64,000 nt of DNA from Streptomyces sp. NBC_01454 (GCF_036227565.1 NZ_CP109460.1:2604001-2668000); one strand, 5' to 3'; positions 46,498 through 56,638 are shown, numbered from the stretch's first letter. Program-made: numbers and translations. Notes: generated by a model not told the origin, from the sequence alone.

Positions 46498-47331
46498 CTA
46501 CCAGTGGGCGGGGCGGGTCAGGGACGGCGGCAGCGTGGTGGCGGCGTCGCCCCGGGCCGCGTCGATCTGCGCCTGGGTGAGGAACAGGGCACCCGTGAGG
46601 TCGGCGCCGGCGAGCCGGGCGTCCCGCAGATCGGCGCCGATCAGGTCCGCCGTGCGCAGATCGGCGCCCGTGAGGTCGGCGGCGATCAGGCAGGCCCCGC
46701 GGAGGCAGGCGCCCCGCAGGTCGGCCCCCTTGAGGCGGGCGCCCATCAGATCGGCGCCCCGCCGCTGCTTCTTGCGCCCCGGGACCGCGGCCCGGACCAG
46801 TTCGCTGGTGCGCAGCAGCAGGGCGTTGACCTCGCCCCGGTGGGCCGGCACGTCCAGCGCCATCAGCTCCCGGGCGCTGCCGCGGGTCAGGCCCCCGGTC
46901 TTCTCCCGCGCGGCCCGGAGTTCGGCGTGGACCGGCTGGGCCGCCGGCAGGGTCAGCGCCTCGGACAGGTACCACAGCAGCTCGTGCAACTGCCGCATGA
47001 CGGGGAAGACGTCGAACATCTGCCGGGCGGTCCCCGGGGCGCTCCGCCAGTCCCGTCCGCCGAAGGTGACCTGGGAGACCTTCTGCCCGGCACCGAAGCA
47101 GTCGAAGACGGTGCAGCCGCTGAAGCCACGGTCCCGCAGCTGGGAGTGGATGCCGCAGCGGAAGTCCGTTCGGAGGTTCGGGCAGGGCCGGCCGGCGTCC
47201 TTGTCGAGGGCGAAGTCCGCCGAGGCCGCGAACGGCAGCGCGACACAGCACAGCCCGAAGCAGCTGGCGCAGTCGGACCGCAGACCGGGATCGGCGGTGT
47301 CGGGAACCGGGGACTCGTGGGGAGAGGACAA
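46498..47331 (-). CDS. CxxCxxxCC-domain / pentapeptide-repeat protein
   Basis: 277 residues. The N-terminal half begins with CASCFGLCC (Cys 21, 24, 28 and 29), the signature of the YkgJ-type zinc/iron-chelating family, followed by further Cys residues (GRPCPNL, FRCGIH, GCTVFDC). The C-terminal third is a pentapeptide-repeat beta-helix (ADLxx units: ADLMGARLKGADLRGACLRG on to ADLTGALF). The frame is open far upstream, but homology begins near here; I chose TTG at 47331, behind AGGAG with a long spacer. Function unknown; pentapeptide helices often mimic DNA or bind partners. Confidence 0.75.
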   Translation of the reverse strand: MSSPHESPVPDTADPGLRSDCASCFGLCCVALPFAASADFALDKDAGRPCPNLRTDFRCGIHSQLRDRGFSGCTVFDCFGAGQKVSQVTFGGRDWRSAPGTARQMFDVFPVMRQLHELLWYLSEALTLPAAQPVHAELRAAREKTGGLTRGSARELMALDVPAHRGEVNALLLRTSELVRAAVPGRKKQRRGADLMGARLKGADLRGACLRGACLIAADLTGADLRTADLIGADLRDARLAGADLTGALFLTQAQIDAARGDAATTLPPSLTRPAHW

Positions 47332-47490
47332 GGCGCGTGCACTCCTGCGGCCGGCGGGCACGGCCCGGGGCCGCGCACGGAAGGGACGCCCATTCTCCCA
47401 AGCGCCACGGGGGCGCCGCGGCCAGGCGGTCGGGTGTGCCGCCGCCGGGCAACAGCGTGCCGGGCGGCGGGCGTTGTCAGTGGTCGGCCC

Positions 47491-47496
47491 TAGCCT
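47491..47496 (+). promoter_or_regulatory. -10 element of the leaderless DUF1877 gene
   Basis: TAGCCT, exactly 6 nt before the ATG at 47503. No SD is present. Confidence 0.5.
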
Positions 47497-47502
47497 CGTC
47501 CC

Positions 47503-48006
47503 ATGAGCATGATCGGAGAGTACGCACGTGTCACACCTGCCGAACTCGACCGCGCCCTCGGCGATCCCGAGTGGGCGCTGACGCTGGTCAGCGCCCGGCG
47601 GGAGGCGGAGGCCGACGCGTGCCCGCAGCCGGCGTCGGCGCGCTGCCTGGACATCGACAAGGCCTGGGACGCCCTGGGATTCCTGCTGCGCCGCGCGGGC
47701 TTCCCGGTGGACATCGTCCATGGCGAGGAACCCGTCCCGGGCGCCGACGACTGGGGCTACGGCCCGCCCCGCTATCTCACCCCCGAGCAGGTGCAAAAGG
47801 CCGCCGCGGCGCTGGCGGAGATATCCGGTGACGGGCTGACGGCCGGTGTCGGCCCGGCCGACCTCGCCAAGGCGGAGGTGTACCCGACGATCGTCTGGGA
47901 GCGGGGCGAGCCGCTGGACTATGTGCGCGAGTATTACGAGCTGTTGCGGCCGTTCCTGTGCGCGGCGGCGGAGCAGGGGGACGGTGTGCTCATGTGGCTC
48001 GGATAG
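47503..48006 (+). CDS. DUF1877 (YfbM-like) family protein
   Basis: 167 residues, soluble. Family markers are MSMIGEYARVTPAELD, CLDIDKAWDALGFLLRR, PPRYLTPEQVQKAAAAL and the terminal EYYELLRPFLCAAAEQG. The family has an alpha/beta fold of unknown function, seen in E. coli YfbM. It reads divergently from the pentapeptide protein gene. Confidence 0.85.
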   Translation: MSMIGEYARVTPAELDRALGDPEWALTLVSARREAEADACPQPASARCLDIDKAWDALGFLLRRAGFPVDIVHGEEPVPGADDWGYGPPRYLTPEQVQKAAAALAEISGDGLTAGVGPADLAKAEVYPTIVWERGEPLDYVREYYELLRPFLCAAAEQGDGVLMWLG

Positions 48007-48078
48007 CGGCGCGGGCCACTCGGGCGTCAGGGCGCGTGGCGCCGCGTCGCGTCCTGCCTCACGCCCCGTCATGACTGC

Positions 48079-48084
48079 TACCTT
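48079..48084 (+). promoter_or_regulatory. -10 element of a leaderless membrane-protein gene
   Basis: TACCTT, exactly 6 nt before the ATG at 48091. Confidence 0.5.
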
Positions 48085-48090
48085 CGCCGC

Positions 48091-48642
48091 ATGGTGCAGC
48101 GGATGTCCGGAGTTTTCATCGGCGCATTCTTCGGCACGGTCTTCGTGGTCGCCAATGCGCACGCCCCGCTGAATCCGGTGCTCGGCATCGCCCTGCGGGT
48201 GCTCGCGGTGCTCACCTTCGCCGGACTGCTGGCGCTCGCCGTGCGGGCCGGGCGCCTCGGGCGGACCGCGACGGAGGGCCCCGAGCTGCCCCGGGCCGAC
48301 TGGTTCCGGGGGAAGTTCGCGTTCGTCGTGGGGGCCGAGGCGGCGCTGCTGATCGGCGGGAATCTCGCGCTGCGGGAGGGCGGCGCGCCCCAGGAGACCA
48401 CCGTGGCCTGGATCGCGCTGATCGTCGGCCTGCATTTCCTCGCGCTGACGGCGGTCTGGAAGCGGCGCAGCATCGCCGTCCCCGGCGCCGCGCTGACCGC
48501 GCTCGGTGTGGCCGGGCTGGGCATGGCGGCGACCTCCGCCGTGGTGTGGGTACCGTTCGTCAGCGGTGTGCTGTCGGGTGTGGCGCTGCTGGGCGGCTGC
48601 GCCTACGCCATCACCCATACGTACCGGTCGGCGCGGCCGTGA
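48091..48642 (+). CDS. membrane protein, unknown
   Basis: 183 residues with about five predicted membrane spans and short loops; one cytoplasmic loop is charged (RAGRLGRTATEGPELPRADW). No catalytic motif is seen and I do not recognise a family. Codon use is typical. It is convergent with the rhomboid-like gene, 28 nt apart. Confidence 0.75.
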   Translation: MVQRMSGVFIGAFFGTVFVVANAHAPLNPVLGIALRVLAVLTFAGLLALAVRAGRLGRTATEGPELPRADWFRGKFAFVVGAEAALLIGGNLALREGGAPQETTVAWIALIVGLHFLALTAVWKRRSIAVPGAALTALGVAGLGMAATSAVVWVPFVSGVLSGVALLGGCAYAITHTYRSARP

Positions 48643-48670
48643 GGCCGTGAGACCGCCGGCCCGGTGAGCC

Positions 48671-49555
48671 TCAGGACGGGCCCGCGCCCTGCAGTGCGGG
48701 CCGGCCCAGGTCGCCGAGGAGCGGGGCGGGCCGGGCGTGGTGGGTGCGCCAGTGGCGCAGCAGCGGCCAGGCGGCGACGCCCAGGGTGAGCGAGAGCAGA
48801 TGGCCCCAGTCGGTCAGCGGGTCGGCGTAGGCGAGCAGATCGGTCACCGCCAGGTAGCCGACGCCGGCCAGCAGCGGCCAGCGCAGCCAGGCCGGCAGCA
48901 GGCCCGCCAGGGCTCCTATGCAGGTCATCACGCCGAAGCTGATGCCGTAGTCGAGGCGGTGCAGGGAGCTCTCGGGCAGCCGGCCGGCGGCGACGGAGAA
49001 GGCGACGGGCAGTTCGGTGGCGAGGGTGGCCACCGCATGGCCGCCGAAGAAGACGGCGGCGGTGCGCAGTGCGCCCAGCCGCCGCTCCAGCGCCGTCAGG
49101 ACGAAGAGGAAGCCGAGGGCGTAAGCGGAGGTCATCCCGCCGGCGATCCACAGGGCGCTGGCGACCAGCACCATCAGCGGGGAGCGCGCGAGATGCGCGA
49201 CGTCCGTGCTGGAGCCCTGCAGCAGATCGGAGACCAGCCCCGGGTCGCCGTACTCGGCGAACAGCGAGGTGGCCACGAGCAGCACGGCGTACCCGAAGGT
49301 GAAGGGGGTGCCGGCGGGGGTGGGCAGCAGCCGCCAGGGTCGCCACCGCATGCCGGGCGTCCCGCCCGGACGGGCCGTGGCCCGCTGTGTCGCGGCCTCC
49401 CGGGCCGCGGCCGCCTGACCGCCGCGCTGCCGGGGGATCCCCGGCAGCAGGCCCGGCCCCCCGTCCGGGCCGGTGCCCGCCTGCGGAGTGCGCCCCGGGT
49501 CATCGGCCGGCGCGCGCCCGGCCCGCATTCTGTCGGCGGTTCCCAGCCAGCTCAC
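48671..49555 (-). CDS. rhomboid-like membrane protein
   Basis: 294 residues: a ~85-residue Pro/Gly/Ala/Arg-rich cytoplasmic N-terminus and then about six membrane spans. The order of a possible Ser in DYGISFGVMT and a His in TDWGHLLSL resembles a rhomboid Ser-His dyad, but the GxSG motif is altered (GISFG), so protease activity is doubtful. GTG at 49555 (VSWLGTADRM) with GGAAGGGG upstream is the likely start; an ATG at 49528 is an alternative. Confidence 0.7.
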   Translation of the reverse strand: MSWLGTADRMRAGRAPADDPGRTPQAGTGPDGGPGLLPGIPRQRGGQAAAAREAATQRATARPGGTPGMRWRPWRLLPTPAGTPFTFGYAVLLVATSLFAEYGDPGLVSDLLQGSSTDVAHLARSPLMVLVASALWIAGGMTSAYALGFLFVLTALERRLGALRTAAVFFGGHAVATLATELPVAFSVAAGRLPESSLHRLDYGISFGVMTCIGALAGLLPAWLRWPLLAGVGYLAVTDLLAYADPLTDWGHLLSLTLGVAAWPLLRHWRTHHARPAPLLGDLGRPALQGAGPS

Positions 49556-49690
49556 GGTCCGAGGCCCCTTCCGTCCATGGCGCTTGCGGTGAGGCACGCC
49601 CGTGTTGCCCGGCCGTGATCCCTCTGCCCTGCTCAACGTTCCGGACCAGCGTGCATGCTCAACCCATGAGGAAGCTGTGCGAGTGACATC

Positions 49691-49702
49691 CCTCACGTGA
49701 GG
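49691..49702. promoter_or_regulatory. perfect palindrome CCTCACGTGAGG in a divergent promoter region
   Basis: A 12-bp perfect palindrome, inside a wider GTGAC...GTCAC arrangement, in the 240-nt gap between the rhomboid-like and the spermidine-synthase-like genes. Confidence 0.4.
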
Positions 49703-49795
49703 CAACCGTCACCGCGGGCGCCACGTTCGCGCCGATCATGGCGGACACCCCCGAAACGATGGACCGGCCCGGCTGATATTGGCCACCATGTCGTC

Positions 49796-50560
49796 ATGTC
49801 TCCCGTTACTCCCGCGCAGACCCCGGACGGGCACCCCGCGGCCCCGTTCACGCTCGACCGCCGCTTAGGCCCCCACGGAGAGGTGGTGCTGCGGCGGCGC
49901 GGCGCGGCCCCCGCCGATCCGAGAACGGGCGGGTCCGCGGCGCCCGTTGAGCCCGTGATCTACGAAATCATCGCCAACGGCTGCTTCCTGATGGACACCT
50001 CCGACGGCCGCTCCGAACGGCTGCTGGTCGACGCCGCGCTGGCCGCGCTGCCGGCCGGACGCCTCCGGCCCTCCGTGCTGATCGGCGGCCTCGGCGTCGG
50101 CTTCTCCCTGGCGCGCGCGGCCCGGCAGCCGCGCTGGGGCCGGATCGTCGTGGTCGAGCGCGAGGAGGCGGTCATCGACTGGCACCGCACGGGCCCGCTG
50201 TCGGCCGTCTCGGCGGACGCGCTGGCCGACCCGCGCGCCGAGATCCTGCACACCGACCTCGTCGCCCATCTGCGTACGGGGGCGGATCAAGAGACCTACG
50301 ACGCCCTGTGTTTGGACATCGACAACGGCCCCGACTGGACCGTCACCGAGGACAACGGCAGCCTCTACTCCCCCGCCGGACTCGCCGCCTGCCGCGACTG
50401 CCTGACACCCGGCGGAGTGCTCGCCGTCTGGTCCGCGCGGCCCTCCCCGGCATTCGAGGAAGCCCTGCGAAATGCCGGATTCAACGGGGTACATACGGAA
50501 GAGATCCCCGTTGTCCGAGGCGTCCCCGACGTGGTCCATCTTGCGAGGAAGGGCGCGTAG
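49796..50560 (+). CDS. spermidine synthase-like methyltransferase-fold protein
   Basis: 254 residues with a Rossmann SAM-binding fold: SVLIGGLGVGFSLARA (motif I), VVVEREEAVIDWH (acidic motif II) and the YDALCLDIDNGPDW segment that matches the catalytic region of polyamine synthases. Such stand-alone members often lack proven aminopropyl transfer. ATG at 49796 is chosen; the frame is open to 49697. It precedes the two-component genes by 74 nt. Confidence 0.8.
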   Translation: MSPVTPAQTPDGHPAAPFTLDRRLGPHGEVVLRRRGAAPADPRTGGSAAPVEPVIYEIIANGCFLMDTSDGRSERLLVDAALAALPAGRLRPSVLIGGLGVGFSLARAARQPRWGRIVVVEREEAVIDWHRTGPLSAVSADALADPRAEILHTDLVAHLRTGADQETYDALCLDIDNGPDWTVTEDNGSLYSPAGLAACRDCLTPGGVLAVWSARPSPAFEEALRNAGFNGVHTEEIPVVRGVPDVVHLARKGA

Positions 50561-50634
50561 CCGACAGTCACACCATGCCCGTACGCTGCTGCCCAGCAAG
50601 ACGCGACCACGCAGGGGCAATGCAGGGGCGGGCG

Positions 50635-51375
50635 ATGGACCAGACTCAGACAACGCAGGGCGGCGCCACCGCTGCCACGCCGGGTGCCCAGCGCCGGGTG
50701 CTGGTCGTGGAGGACGACCCGACGATCGTCGAGGCCATCGCGGCCCGGCTGCGCGCCGAGGGCTTCCAGGTCCAGACGGCCACCGACGGCCCGGCCGCGG
50801 TGGACACCGCCGAGGCCTGGCAGCCCGATCTGCTGGTCCTCGACGTGATGCTGCCGGGCTTCGACGGCCTGGAGGTGTGCCGCCGGGTCCAGGCCCAGCG
50901 CCCGGTGCCGGTGATGATGCTCACGGCCCGGGACGACGAGACCGACATGCTGGTCGGCCTCGGTGTCGGCGCCGACGACTACATGACCAAGCCGTTCTCG
51001 ATGCGCGAGCTGGCCGCCCGGGTGCATGTCCTGCTGCGCCGGGTCGAGCGCGCCGCGCTGGCCGCGCACACCCCGCGCAGCGGCATCCTGCGGCTGGGCG
51101 AGCTGGAGGTCGACCACGCCCAGCGCCGGGTCCGGGTGCGCGGCGCGGACGTCCATCTGACGCCCACCGAGTTCGATCTGCTGGTCTGCCTGGCGAACAC
51201 CCCGCGCGCGGTGCTCTCCCGTGAGCAGCTGCTGGCCGAGGTGTGGGACTGGGCGGACGCCTCCGGGACCCGCACGGTCGACAGCCACATCAAGGCGCTG
51301 CGCCGCAAGATCGGAGCCGAGCGGATCCGTACGGTCCACGGCGTCGGCTACGCCCTGGAGACCCCGGCCGCATGA
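50635..51375 (+). CDS. OmpR-family response regulator
   Basis: 246 residues: an N-terminal Gln/Thr-rich leader, receiver domain (VLVVEDDPTIVEAI, phosphoacceptor Asp near 68 in LVLDVMLPGFDGLEV, Lys in YMTKPFSMREL) and a C-terminal winged helix (LTPTEFDLLVCLANTPRAV, DSHIKALRRKIG). ATG 50635 has GGGGCGGG upstream. It overlaps its kinase gene by 4 bp (ATGA). Confidence 0.95.
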   Translation: MDQTQTTQGGATAATPGAQRRVLVVEDDPTIVEAIAARLRAEGFQVQTATDGPAAVDTAEAWQPDLLVLDVMLPGFDGLEVCRRVQAQRPVPVMMLTARDDETDMLVGLGVGADDYMTKPFSMRELAARVHVLLRRVERAALAAHTPRSGILRLGELEVDHAQRRVRVRGADVHLTPTEFDLLVCLANTPRAVLSREQLLAEVWDWADASGTRTVDSHIKALRRKIGAERIRTVHGVGYALETPAA

Positions 51376-52496
51376 CGCGGTGGTGGCGAACGCCCCTGAG
51401 CCGGCTGTGGCAGCGGGTCTGGGAGGGGCTGCGCCCGCTGGACCCGTACCGCTCCGTCAAGGCCGCGCTCGGGGCGCTGGTCAGCGTCTCGGTGATCATC
51501 ACCACACTGCTGGTGTTCGTCGCGATGCACTCCGCGACCGAGCTGCGGGTGATCACGATCTTCTCGGTCATCGCCTCGCTGCTGATCACCCAGTTCGTGG
51601 CCAACAGCCTGACCGCGCCGCTCGACGAGATGACGGATGTCACCCGCTCGATGGCGCACGGCAACTACAGCCGCCGGGTCCGCTCCGAGCGCCGTGACGA
51701 GTTCGGCGACCTGGCCGACGCCTTCAACCGCATGGCGGCCGACCTGGAGGCGGTGGACACCCACCGCAAGGAACTGGTGGCCAATGTCTCGCACGAGCTG
51801 CGCACCCCCATCGCCGCGCTGCGCGCCGTCCTGGAGAACGTCGTCGACGGGGTCAGCGAGCCCGACCCCGAGACGATGCGCACGGCGCTGCAGCAGACCG
51901 AGCGGCTGGGCCGCCTGGTCGAGCACCTCCTCGACCTCTCCCGGCTGGACAACGGCGTGGTGCCGCTGCACGCCCGGCGCTTCGAGGTCTGGCCGTATCT
52001 GTCCGGGGTGCTCAAGGAGGCCAACATGAGCCGCGGCGCCTCCACGCTCTCCGGGCATGCGGGCTCGGGCACCCACACCCGTACGGACGTCCATCTGCAC
52101 CTCGACGTCTCACCCCCGGAGCTGACCGCGCACGCGGACGCCGAGCGGCTGCACCAGGTCGTGGCCAATCTCATCGACAACGCGATCAAGCACAGCCCCC
52201 GGCACGGCCGGGTCACGGTGCACGCGCGGCGCGGGGAGGGGCCTCAGAGCCTGGAGCTGGACGTGCAGGACGAAGGGCCCGGCATCCCCGAGTCGGAGCG
52301 CTACCGGGTCTTCGAGCGCTTCAATCGCGGCGGCCCGGCCCCCTCGGGCCCCGGCTCCGACGGCGGTACGGGCCTGGGCCTGGCCATCGCGCGCTGGGCG
52401 GTGGATCTGCACGGCGGACGCATCCGCGTGGCCGAATCACCACGTGGTTGCCGGATCCGGGTCACTCTTCCGGGGCTGGAGTCAGCTCGAGGCTGA
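51372..52496 (+). CDS. sensor histidine kinase
   Basis: 374 residues, membrane-bound: one or two membrane segments (~30-80) with almost no extracytoplasmic loop, a HAMP domain, the H-box VANVSHELRTPIAALRA (His near 140), N-box NLIDNAIKHSP, and G boxes DEGPGIPE and GTGLGLAIARW. The short sensor suggests it reads the membrane or an intramembrane partner. The partner is the adjacent response regulator. The pair lies upstream of kgd, on the same strand. Confidence 0.95.
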   Translation: MTRWWRTPLSRLWQRVWEGLRPLDPYRSVKAALGALVSVSVIITTLLVFVAMHSATELRVITIFSVIASLLITQFVANSLTAPLDEMTDVTRSMAHGNYSRRVRSERRDEFGDLADAFNRMAADLEAVDTHRKELVANVSHELRTPIAALRAVLENVVDGVSEPDPETMRTALQQTERLGRLVEHLLDLSRLDNGVVPLHARRFEVWPYLSGVLKEANMSRGASTLSGHAGSGTHTRTDVHLHLDVSPPELTAHADAERLHQVVANLIDNAIKHSPRHGRVTVHARRGEGPQSLELDVQDEGPGIPESERYRVFERFNRGGPAPSGPGSDGGTGLGLAIARWAVDLHGGRIRVAESPRGCRIRVTLPGLESARG

Positions 52497-52733
52497 CGAC
52501 CGCTGACGTAGGGTCGGTAGTGGAAGCGCTCCTTCAGGGGTGCTGCGGCGATGCTGCCTACCCGCACACAGGCAAACTCCGTGTGTTTCCCGCCAAGTCC
52601 TGCTCCGAAACCCGTCCGGGAATGTGACGTACGCGACGAGTGCCCCTCCCAGCCTGCATCCAGGGTCACAACAGGCGTAGCCTTTATTCCCGCTGTCCAC
52701 CACCTTAGGAAGCGGAAGAGGGCGGTTGCCGCC

Positions 52734-55700
52734 GTGTCGCTACAGTCCCCCAACAGCTCGAGCATCTCGACCGACCGCGAGGGGCAGGGAAAGAACCCTG
52801 CCGCCGCGTTCGGTCCCAATGAGTGGCTCGTCGACGAGATCTACCAGCAGTACCTCCAGGACCCGAACTCGGTAGACCGAGCCTGGTGGGACTTCTTCGC
52901 CGACTACAAGCCGGGCGGTGCCACCGCGCCGAGCCAGCCGGCGGAGGGCTCTGCCTCCGCTCCGGCCGCCCCGGCTCCGTCGTCCCCGGCAGCGCCCCCC
53001 GCCGCCGCGCCGAAGCCCTCCACCGCCGAGCCGGCCACCCCGGCGGAGCCCGCCGCGAGCGCTCCGGCGCCCGCCCGGCCGGCGCCGGCCAAGAGCACCC
53101 CGGCCGCGAGCGCGCCGGCCAAGCCGGCCGCGAAGCCGGCGGCCGCGCCGTCCGCCGAGGTCACGGGCGGTCCCGAGTTCGTCACGCTGCGCGGCCCGTC
53201 GGCCGCCGTTGCGAAGAACATGAACGCCTCCCTGGAGCTGCCGACGGCCACGTCCGTCCGTGCGATCCCGGTGAAGCTGCTCTTCGACAACCGCATCGTG
53301 ATCAACAACCACCTCAAGCGCGCCCGGGGCGGGAAGGTCTCCTTCACCCACCTCATCGGGTACGCGATGGTGCAGGCCCTCAAGGCCATGCCGTCGATGA
53401 ACTACTCCTTCGCGCTGAAGGACGGCAAGCCGACGCTGGTCAAGCCCGAGCACGTCAACCTCGGTCTGGCCATCGACCTGGTGAAGCCGAACGGTGATCG
53501 CCAGCTCGTCGTCGCCGCCATCAAGAAGGCCGAGACGCTGACCTTCTTCGAGTTCTGGCAGGCCTACGAGGACATCGTCCGCCGGGCCCGCGACAACAAG
53601 CTGACGATGGACGACTTCACCGGCGTCACCGCATCGCTGACGAACCCGGGCGGCATCGGCACGGTCCACTCCGTGCCGCGGCTGATGCCCGGCCAGTCCA
53701 TGATCATGGGCGTCGGCTCGATGGACTACCCGGCGGAGTTCCAGGGCACCTCGCAGGACGCCCTGAACAAGCTCGGTGTCGCCAAGGTCATGACGCTGAC
53801 CAGCACCTATGACCACCGCGTGATCCAGGGCGCCGCCTCCGGCGAGTTCCTGCGGATCATGAACCAGCTGCTGCTGGGCGAGAAGGACTTCTTCGACGAC
53901 ATCTTCAAGTCGCTGCGGATCCCCTACGAGCCGGTCCGCTGGCTCAAGGACATCGACGCCTCGCACGACGACGACGTCACCAAGGCCGCGCGGGTCTTCG
54001 AGCTGATCCACTCCTACCGGGTCCGCGGCCACGTCATGGCCGACACCGACCCGCTGGAGTACCACCAGCGCAAGCACCCCGACCTCGACATCACCGAGCA
54101 CGGTCTCACCCTGTGGGACCTGGAGCGCGAGTTCGCGGTCGGCGGCTTCTCCGGCAAGTCCATGATGAAGCTGCGCGACATCCTGGGCGTCCTGCGGGAC
54201 TCGTACTGCCGCACCACCGGCATCGAGTTCATGCACATCCAGGACCCCAAGCAGCGCCAGTGGATCCAGGACCGGGTCGAGCGTTCGCACAAGTCGCCCG
54301 AGCGCGAGGAGCAGCTGCGCATCCTGCGCCGGCTGAACTCCGCCGAGGCGTTCGAGACGTTCCTGCAGACGAAGTACGTCGGCCAGAAGCGCTTCTCGCT
54401 GGAGGGCGGCGAGTCCGTCATCCCGCTGCTGGACGCGGTCATCGACTCCGCGGCCGAGTCGCGCCTGGACGAGGTCGTCATCGGCATGGCCCACCGCGGC
54501 CGCCTCAACGTCCTCGCCAACATCGTCGGCAAGTCCTACGCGCAGATCTTCCGGGAGTTCGAGGGCAACCTCGACCCGAAGTCGATGCACGGCTCCGGCG
54601 ACGTGAAGTACCACCTGGGCCAGGAGGGCGTCTTCACCGGTCTGGACGGCGAGCAGATCAAGGTCTCGCTGGCCGCGAACCCCTCCCACCTGGAGGCCGT
54701 CGACCCGATCGTCGAGGGCATCGCGCGCGCCAAGCAGGACCTCATCAACAAGGGCGGCACGGACTTCACCGTCCTGCCGATCCAGCTGCACGGTGACGCG
54801 GCGTTCGCCGGCCAGGGTGTGGTCGCCGAGACGCTGAACATGTCCCAGCTGCGCGGCTACCGCACCGGTGGCACGGTGCACGTGGTCATCAACAACCAGG
54901 TCGGCTTCACCGCCGCCCCGGAGTCGTCGCGTTCGTCCATGTACGCCACCGACGTGGCCCGCATGATCGAGGCGCCGATCTTCCACGTCAACGGTGACGA
55001 CCCCGAGGCCGTCGTCCGCGTGGCCCGTCTGGCCTTCGAGTTCCGCCAGGCGTTCAACAAGGACGTGGTCATCGACCTCATCTGCTACCGCCGCCGCGGT
55101 CACAACGAGTCGGACAACCCGGCCTTCACCCAGCCGCTGATGTACGACCTGATCGACAAGAAGCGCTCGGTGCGCAAGCTCTACACCGAGTCCCTCATCG
55201 GTCGCGGCGACATCACCCTCGAAGAGGCCGAGCAGGCGCTGCAGGACTTCCAGGGCCAGCTGGAGAAGGTCTTCACCGAGGTCCGTGACGCCACGACGAC
55301 GCCGGCCGCCCCCGAGGTGCCGCAGCCGAAGGCCGAGTTCCCGGTCTACGTCGACACCGCGATCTCCCAGGAGGTCGTCAAGCGGATCGCCGAGTCGCAG
55401 GTCAACATCCCCGAGCGGGTCACCGTCCACCCGCGTCTGCTGCCCCAGCTGCAGCGCCGCGCGGCCCAGGTCGAGGACGACACCATCGACTGGGGCATGG
55501 GCGAGACCCTCGCCATCGGTTCGCTGCTGATGGAGGGCACCCCGGTCCGGCTCGCCGGCCAGGACTCCCGCCGCGGCACCTTCGGCCAGCGCCACGCGGT
55601 GCTGATCGACCGCGCGACCGGCGACGACTACACGCCGCTGCTCTACCTCTCCGAGGACCAGGCCCGCTTCAACGTCTACGACTCGCTGCTGAGCGAGTAC

Positions 55701-56534
55701 GCGGCGATGGGCTTCGAGTACGGCTACTCCCTGGCCCGCCCGGAGGCGCTGGTCATGTGGGAGGCGCAGTTCGGTGACTTCGTCAACGGCGCCCAGACGG
55801 TCGTCGACGAGTTCATCTCCTCGGCGGAGCAGAAGTGGGGCCAGACCTCCGGTGTGACCCTGCTGCTCCCGCACGGCTACGAGGGCCAGGGCCCGGACCA
55901 CTCCTCGGCCCGGATCGAGCGCTTCCTGCAGCTGTGCGCGCAGAACAACATGACGGTCGCCGCGCCGACGCTGCCGTCGAACTACTTCCACCTGCTGCGC
56001 TGGCAGGTCCACAACCCGCACCACAAGCCGCTGGTCGTCTTCACCCCGAAGTCGATGCTGCGTCTGAAGGCCGCGGCGTCGAAGGCGGAAGAGTTCACCA
56101 CGGGCGGCTTCCGCCCCGTCATCGGTGACTCCACGGTCAAGGCCGAGGACGTCCGCAAGGTCATCTTCTGCTCCGGCAAGGTCTACTACGACCTGGAGGC
56201 CGAGCGGGACAAGCGCGGCGCGACCGACACGGCGATTGTCCGTATCGAGCGGCTCTACCCGCTTCCCGGCAAGGAGCTCCAGGCGGAGATCGCCAAGTTC
56301 CCGAACGCCGAGAAGTACCTGTGGACCCAGGAAGAGCCGGCGAACCAGGGTGCGTGGCCGTTCCTCGGCCTCAACCTGATCGACCACCTCGACCTGGCCG
56401 TCGGCGCCGATGTGCCGCACGGCGAGCGGCTGCGCCGGATCTCCCGGCCGCACTCCTCGTCGCCGGCCGTCGGTTCCGCCAAGCGCCACCAGGCGGAGCA
56501 GGCACAGCTGGTCGCGGAGGCCTTCGACGCCTGA
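52734..56534 (+). CDS. kgd: multifunctional 2-oxoglutarate decarboxylase/dehydrogenase (Kgd type)
   Basis: 1266 residues. It acts at the 2-oxoglutarate node of the TCA cycle. N-terminal ~40 residues ([18 protein letters not shown]) are followed by a Pro/Ala linker (~65-145), an E2o-like acyltransferase domain with the catalytic His in TYDHRVIQG (near 360) and the thiamine-diphosphate E1o domains ([32 protein letters not shown]). No lipoyl domain is present, as in mycobacterial Kgd. GTG at 52734 is chosen by similarity to the family start; the frame is open to 52551. Confidence 0.95.
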   Translation: MSLQSPNSSSISTDREGQGKNPAAAFGPNEWLVDEIYQQYLQDPNSVDRAWWDFFADYKPGGATAPSQPAEGSASAPAAPAPSSPAAPPAAAPKPSTAEPATPAEPAASAPAPARPAPAKSTPAASAPAKPAAKPAAAPSAEVTGGPEFVTLRGPSAAVAKNMNASLELPTATSVRAIPVKLLFDNRIVINNHLKRARGGKVSFTHLIGYAMVQALKAMPSMNYSFALKDGKPTLVKPEHVNLGLAIDLVKPNGDRQLVVAAIKKAETLTFFEFWQAYEDIVRRARDNKLTMDDFTGVTASLTNPGGIGTVHSVPRLMPGQSMIMGVGSMDYPAEFQGTSQDALNKLGVAKVMTLTSTYDHRVIQGAASGEFLRIMNQLLLGEKDFFDDIFKSLRIPYEPVRWLKDIDASHDDDVTKAARVFELIHSYRVRGHVMADTDPLEYHQRKHPDLDITEHGLTLWDLEREFAVGGFSGKSMMKLRDILGVLRDSYCRTTGIEFMHIQDPKQRQWIQDRVERSHKSPEREEQLRILRRLNSAEAFETFLQTKYVGQKRFSLEGGESVIPLLDAVIDSAAESRLDEVVIGMAHRGRLNVLANIVGKSYAQIFREFEGNLDPKSMHGSGDVKYHLGQEGVFTGLDGEQIKVSLAANPSHLEAVDPIVEGIARAKQDLINKGGTDFTVLPIQLHGDAAFAGQGVVAETLNMSQLRGYRTGGTVHVVINNQVGFTAAPESSRSSMYATDVARMIEAPIFHVNGDDPEAVVRVARLAFEFRQAFNKDVVIDLICYRRRGHNESDNPAFTQPLMYDLIDKKRSVRKLYTESLIGRGDITLEEAEQALQDFQGQLEKVFTEVRDATTTPAAPEVPQPKAEFPVYVDTAISQEVVKRIAESQVNIPERVTVHPRLLPQLQRRAAQVEDDTIDWGMGETLAIGSLLMEGTPVRLAGQDSRRGTFGQRHAVLIDRATGDDYTPLLYLSEDQARFNVYDSLLSEYAAMGFEYGYSLARPEALVMWEAQFGDFVNGAQTVVDEFISSAEQKWGQTSGVTLLLPHGYEGQGPDHSSARIERFLQLCAQNNMTVAAPTLPSNYFHLLRWQVHNPHHKPLVVFTPKSMLRLKAAASKAEEFTTGGFRPVIGDSTVKAEDVRKVIFCSGKVYYDLEAERDKRGATDTAIVRIERLYPLPGKELQAEIAKFPNAEKYLWTQEEPANQGAWPFLGLNLIDHLDLAVGADVPHGERLRRISRPHSSSPAVGSAKRHQAEQAQLVAEAFDA

Positions 56535-56566
56535 GTCGGCAGGCCGCCGGGGTGACCGGTGGAACA

Positions 56567-56605
56567 GCGGAAGGGCCCGTCCCCGGTGGGGGCGGGCCCT
56601 TCCGC
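56567..56605 (+). terminator. kgd terminator
   Basis: GCGGAAGGGCCCG / CGGGCCCTTCCGC, a 13-bp perfect stem, 33 nt past the kgd stop and 34 nt before the convergent fxsT stop; probably works in both directions. Confidence 0.85.
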
Positions 56606-56638
56606 ATGCCCGGGGGCGGGGCCCCGTTGCGGCGTCCG

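Noticed and set aside
46498..48618. Upstream extension of the pentapeptide gene to 706 codons
   Set aside because: It would run over the promoter and coding sequence of the DUF1877 and membrane protein genes on the other strand; recognisable domains begin only near 47331.
49528..49555. Active rhomboid protease assignment
   Set aside because: The GxSG motif is altered to GISFG, so only rhomboid-like is claimed.
52740..56489. 1249-codon open frame antisense to kgd
   Set aside because: It mirrors kgd codon by codon; long antisense frames are expected at this G/C content, and its Val/Leu/Gly/Asp/Arg-rich product has no recognisable domain.
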